Below the pieces are notes generated by a model. It was given only the letters and a program-made list of their open reading frames with translations, was not told where the DNA came from and did not search any database. Shown one piece after another: positions 6,104 to 9,062 of a stretch of 9,062 nucleotides of DNA (positions are counted from its first letter, which is position 1; each line of letters starts with the position of its first letter). The position numbers were made by a program, and so were the translations under genes. This DNA comes from Anaerotignum sp. (GTDB lineage Bacteria; Bacillota; Clostridia; Lachnospirales; Anaerotignaceae): NCBI GenBank assembly GCA_020024395.1, contig JAHHTV010000053.1:1-9062 (forward strand), in the 5' to 3' direction.

Positions 6104-6493
6104 ATGATGTTAGATTTTCAAAAAATACAATTTCATGAAAAAGAGCCAGTGTATATACAAATTGTGAAATACCTAAAACGTGCAATTTATCTGGGAGATG
6201 TGCAAAATGGCGAAACATTGCCTTCTAGGCGAGAAATTGCCGCACAACTGCAAATTAACCCCAATACAGCACAAAAAGCATTTCGGCTTATGGAAGAAGA
6301 ACACTTGATACAAACACCAAAAAATGCGGCAAGTATCATACAGTATGACCAAAATACATTACAACAAATACAAAAAGAAATGACAGATGATATGATAAGA
6401 GGATTTGTTTTGATGGCAAAACAAAATCGTTTGACATTGGAACAAGTGCAAAAAGATATACAGCGACTTTGGACAGAAGAACACACAGATTAG
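6104..6493 (+). CDS. YtrA-subfamily GntR transcriptional repressor
   Basis: A 129-residue regulator with a GntR-type winged helix-turn-helix (about residues 13-80) and only a short helical tail, the hallmark of the YtrA subfamily that controls ABC transporter operons. Visible marks are PVYIQIVKYLKRAI (first helix), GETLPSRREIAAQL (37-49 region) and the recognition helix NPNTAQKAFRLMEEE (52-66). The tail TDDMIRGFVLMAKQNRLTLE would dimerise. Oddity: the wing normally carries a glycine-rich RGxGTFV-like strand; here it reads TPKNAASII without those glycines. The start is ATG 6104 or 6107; the ribosome site GAAAGGA suits both. An in-frame GTG at 6044 is rejected because it lies inside the operators. 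It probably represses its own operon through the two palindromes. B. subtilis YtrA is relieved by cell-wall antibiotics; the inducer here is unknown. Confidence 0.9.
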   Translation: MMLDFQKIQFHEKEPVYIQIVKYLKRAIYLGDVQNGETLPSRREIAAQLQINPNTAQKAFRLMEEEHLIQTPKNAASIIQYDQNTLQQIQKEMTDDMIRGFVLMAKQNRLTLEQVQKDIQRLWTEEHTD

Positions 6494-6526
6494 ATATATT
6501 TTTTCATAAGACAGGAGGGAAATGAT

Positions 6527-7336
6527 ATGTGGTTGATTTGTGAACATATGGTAAAAAGAATTTGGAAAAAAGGCGGAAAATGGTTTTTGTTTTTGCCTTT
6601 GGCATTTGGGCTTTTGCATATATTATGGCTGGCATATGCTGGTGTGGGTGGAAATGGATATATACAAACAACAAAAGGGTTTTTGCCATATGAATATATG
6701 GTAGATGATAGCTTTGCACCATGGTTGTTTATGATTGGGTTTGGGGGATTGCTTTTTGTGATATTTTGGCATTACAAACAGTATCACACAAAAAGTAATG
6801 GTATAATTACATTTTTGACATTGCCCATTTCTACAAAACAACTGGTTACAGGGATATTATTATCTGGTGTGATATGGGTGTTTTTGTATTATGCACTATG
6901 GGTTTTGGCATTGGTGGTGTGGTATTTTCCAGCAACAGAAGTAGCTGCACATGTTGCAATGAAACAACAATTTTTGGCAGAGGGCAATCAAATAATTACA
7001 GGGATTGACCCACATATCCATAATGGTTTATATTTGGCATTTCGAAGAAGTATATTTTTATCAAATATGTTGTTTTTTGTCAAAGATGGTGTGATAGTAT
7101 GGCAAGAATTTTTGTTACAGATGATATTGCTGTTTATGATTGCGATTACGGTTGTGGTAGCAGGCATAGTACCACAGAAAAGTTGGTTGTTTCTTTTACT
7201 ATGTACATTGTGTATTTTAGAAAAAGTGGCATATATAAATAATAGTATATGGATGTTATCATTATTATGGACTATGGTAATGATAAAACAAATTATACAA
7301 GAAATATATGCGTATATGAAGTATCCAACGGTATAA
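6527..7336 (+). CDS. ABC-2-like transporter permease, six predicted helices
   Basis: A 269-residue integral membrane protein that probably forms the channel for the ATPase encoded at 8762. Hydrophobic segments lie near residues 19-37, 64-82, 106-136, 193-217, 220-237 and 241-260. After the second helix comes a cytosolic segment ending ITFLTLPISTKQLVTGILLS, a pattern common in ABC-2 export permeases (LPIS-K-L before helix 3). A loop of about 55 residues between helices 3 and 4 (near 137-192) contains the HIHNGLY segment and is probably extracellular. The ATG at 6527 follows GGAGG (6514-6518). It lies 33 bases after the regulator gene with no terminator, so it belongs to the same operon. It is too divergent to name as YtrC or YtrD, and the substrate is unknown. 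Confidence 0.75.
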   Translation: MWLICEHMVKRIWKKGGKWFLFLPLAFGLLHILWLAYAGVGGNGYIQTTKGFLPYEYMVDDSFAPWLFMIGFGGLLFVIFWHYKQYHTKSNGIITFLTLPISTKQLVTGILLSGVIWVFLYYALWVLALVVWYFPATEVAAHVAMKQQFLAEGNQIITGIDPHIHNGLYLAFRRSIFLSNMLFFVKDGVIVWQEFLLQMILLFMIAITVVVAGIVPQKSWLFLLLCTLCILEKVAYINNSIWMLSLLWTMVMIKQIIQEIYAYMKYPTV

Positions 7337-7349
7337 GGGGGGTGTATGT

Positions 7350-8726
7350 ATGCATAGAGAAACAAAAATGAAACTGCTTTTTGGCATGCCGTTTGTGGTT
7401 ATTTTTGGGTGTTATTTTGGATTGTTGGCAAAAGCGAATGATAACACATTATATTTACAAGATATTGCTGGTGACCGTGCGTTTTTGAAGCCATTTACGG
7501 TGCAAATGGAGTTGTATGGCAATACATTTCATGAAAATATTTTGATAGATGCAGATGGTGTTACAAAAGAACCATTTGAAACAGAAGAAGAAGAAGTACG
7601 GATGGATGCTGTTGGAACATGGAAAGATAGTACCGTATATGTATATGATGATATGTTTTTGGTTCCGACAGAAGATGCCATTGTCACAGAAGAAGTATAT
7701 GAAGGCGAATATCAGACAAAATTGACAAAATATGATAAAGCTCAGGTAAATATTGATTTTTGGGTGGAAAGCAAGATATCTAAAGATATGATGCGTATTA
7801 GACCAGATGTAGTATTTGCAAAAGAAAATCTATTTGAGGAGCGTGAAACAAAAATAGGAAATACCAAAACAGAACTTGGTATAAATATGACATATTTTCT
7901 AGACAAGGTTTCTACAAAAACGGTTTTGATTGGCGATGATTTATATACAATGTTCATGACAGGAAATATTGGCAAGGGTACTACTGGGGTATATCGAACG
8001 AATATGCAGGATTTATGTAATACCAAAACATCAGCTTCTTTAGCGCTTGTGTCAACACCTTTTTTAGAATTTGCTGTGGATGATAAAAAATGTATGTTGG
8101 GCTTAGAAGCAGTTGGAGAAAATTTGGTGTTGTTCCGCAAAGATGATACGGTAGTATGGATGGAATTGTATGATACAGCAGGGAGATTGCTACAAAGTCA
8201 GCATTGGGATACAGAAAATAGTATTGATGATTTCAAGATAGAAAAAACAGTATGGAAAGAAGGGATAGGATTTCAAATACATACATTCAAACAAGAAGAT
8301 GCATCTGCTTATGAAAACACAAAAGAGATATTGGTTTGGGTGGAAGAAAATACTATACAAGAACCAAAAATTAAGCAACACGAACATACTGTTATAGAAA
8401 AAAAAGCTGTATATAAAAATTATTGTTTAGCCATTTCTACAGAATGTGATGTGCCAGAGGTATGGAAACCATTTTATATACAATATAATAATCCACCATT
8501 GGCGTATATTTTGACGGTGTATGACGAAAATGACATAGTATATCAAGGAAAATTGGTGACGGACTGGAAAGATGATTATTATAAGTGTCATGGAAATTTT
8601 TATACATTGGATTTTGGTAGAAAGATTACAGAACAAAAAGAAAACAAAATACCCATAGAACTTATCAGCAATCAAGGTGTGCGATTGGTATGGACATTGG
8701 AAATATTGGGTGATTTGCAACGATGA
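7350..8726 (+). CDS. Exported or membrane-anchored protein of unknown function in the ABC operon (458 aa)
   Basis: I do not recognise a family. A short basic start (MHRETKMK) leads into one hydrophobic stretch (about residues 9-27, LLFGMPFVVIFGCYFGLLAK), then AKAND, which could be a signal peptidase site or the edge of an anchor. The remaining ~430 residues have no membrane segment and look extracytoplasmic. They are acidic, rich in alternating hydrophobic/polar strands and aromatics, for example NLVLFRKDDTVVWMELYD followed by a GRLL turn, suggesting propeller- or sandwich-like beta domains. The C-terminal ~100 residues (from about 350: KNYCLAISTECDVPE onward) look like a separate beta domain with three of the five Cys outside the hydrophobic stretch. 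The ATG at 7350 follows AAGGGGGG, 13 bases after the permease gene, so it is tightly co-transcribed. It may be a sensor, substrate-binding or permease partner (inference from position only). Confidence 0.7.
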   Translation: MHRETKMKLLFGMPFVVIFGCYFGLLAKANDNTLYLQDIAGDRAFLKPFTVQMELYGNTFHENILIDADGVTKEPFETEEEEVRMDAVGTWKDSTVYVYDDMFLVPTEDAIVTEEVYEGEYQTKLTKYDKAQVNIDFWVESKISKDMMRIRPDVVFAKENLFEERETKIGNTKTELGINMTYFLDKVSTKTVLIGDDLYTMFMTGNIGKGTTGVYRTNMQDLCNTKTSASLALVSTPFLEFAVDDKKCMLGLEAVGENLVLFRKDDTVVWMELYDTAGRLLQSQHWDTENSIDDFKIEKTVWKEGIGFQIHTFKQEDASAYENTKEILVWVEENTIQEPKIKQHEHTVIEKKAVYKNYCLAISTECDVPEVWKPFYIQYNNPPLAYILTVYDENDIVYQGKLVTDWKDDYYKCHGNFYTLDFGRKITEQKENKIPIELISNQGVRLVWTLEILGDLQR

Positions 8727-8761
8727 TATGAAAGCAAAAACATTAGAAAGGGGAAAAGCAA

Positions 8762-9062
8762 ATGATTGATGTAAAATATCTGACATTTTGTTATGGTAAT
8801 GTGAATGAACAAAACACCAATATATTGGAAGATATAAAATTTACAATACCAGATGGTGAAATCGTTGGGATATTTGGTGTTAATGGTGTGGGAAAATCAA
8901 CATTGTTACGCATTTTGGCAGGCGTATTGACACAAAAAAATGGTACAAAAGAAGAATGTTGTTATATCAATGATATCAGAATTGATGGGAAATCGCCAAC
9001 AGAACAAAGAAAAAATATTGCCTGTATTTTTGAAGAAGGAACATTTTTATATGATTTGACAC
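8762..9062 (+). CDS. ABC transporter ATP-binding protein, 3' end beyond the window
   Basis: The first 100 codons of an ABC ATPase, cut by the window edge with no stop. The N-terminal strand [12 protein letters not shown] and the loop [17 protein letters not shown] lead to Walker [10 protein letters not shown] (residues 39-47), then LLRILAGVL. The region where the Q-loop belongs reads [16 protein letters not shown], with Glu where many ABC proteins have Gln; several export-type ABC-2 ATPases carry PEE at this point, so this is a variant rather than a defect. The signature motif, Walker B and H-loop lie outside. The ATG at 8762 follows AAAGGGG (8747-8753), 35 bases after the exported-protein gene. 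It should power the permease at 6527. Confidence 0.92.
   Translation, partial: MIDVKYLTFCYGNVNEQNTNILEDIKFTIPDGEIVGIFGVNGVGKSTLLRILAGVLTQKNGTKEECCYINDIRIDGKSPTEQRKNIACIFEEGTFLYDLT

Overview
The window is a low-GC, AT-rich stretch of bacterial chromosome. Strong AGGAGG-type ribosome sites, short intergenic gaps, TTG-rich leucine codons and the gene families present point to an anaerobic Firmicute of class Clostridia, probably Lachnospirales-like. That placement is inferred from style and gene content, not from a marker gene. I saw no tRNA, rRNA, CRISPR array, insertion sequence or phage gene.

Left part (1-5130), all on the plus strand. An SdpR-type ArsR repressor overlaps an SdpI-type membrane protein (21-942). 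A 182-base gap follows, holding a near-consensus promoter and a leader hairpin that looks like a terminator. Then comes a tightly packed housekeeping group: a CBS/DRTGG-regulated family II inorganic pyrophosphatase, the tRNA pseudouridine synthase TruA (15-base gap), and a large FAD-dependent oxidoreductase whose start lies inside truA. An 18-bp perfect hairpin ends this group. It fills the whole gap to a convergent gene, so it should work in both directions.

Middle (5132-6100). Two small units lie on the minus strand. One is a 172-residue multi-pass membrane protein of unknown function. The other is a 31-codon ORF with an excellent ribosome site that encodes a tiny predicted lipoprotein. Each has a plausible promoter, and the small gene has its own hairpin terminator.

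Right part (6025-9062), plus strand. This is a YtrA-type GntR repressor operon: the regulator, a six-helix ABC-2-like permease, a 458-residue exported protein of unknown function, and an ABC ATPase cut by the window edge. The promoter (TTGACA-N17-TATCAT) is covered by two tandem palindromes of the same design, AGTGTA-N12-TACA(C/G)T, centred 29 bp apart. This resembles the operator known for Bacillus subtilis YtrA and predicts autoregulation. The large exported protein inside the transporter operon, the doubled operator, and the divergent micro-lipoprotein are the most interesting parts of the window.
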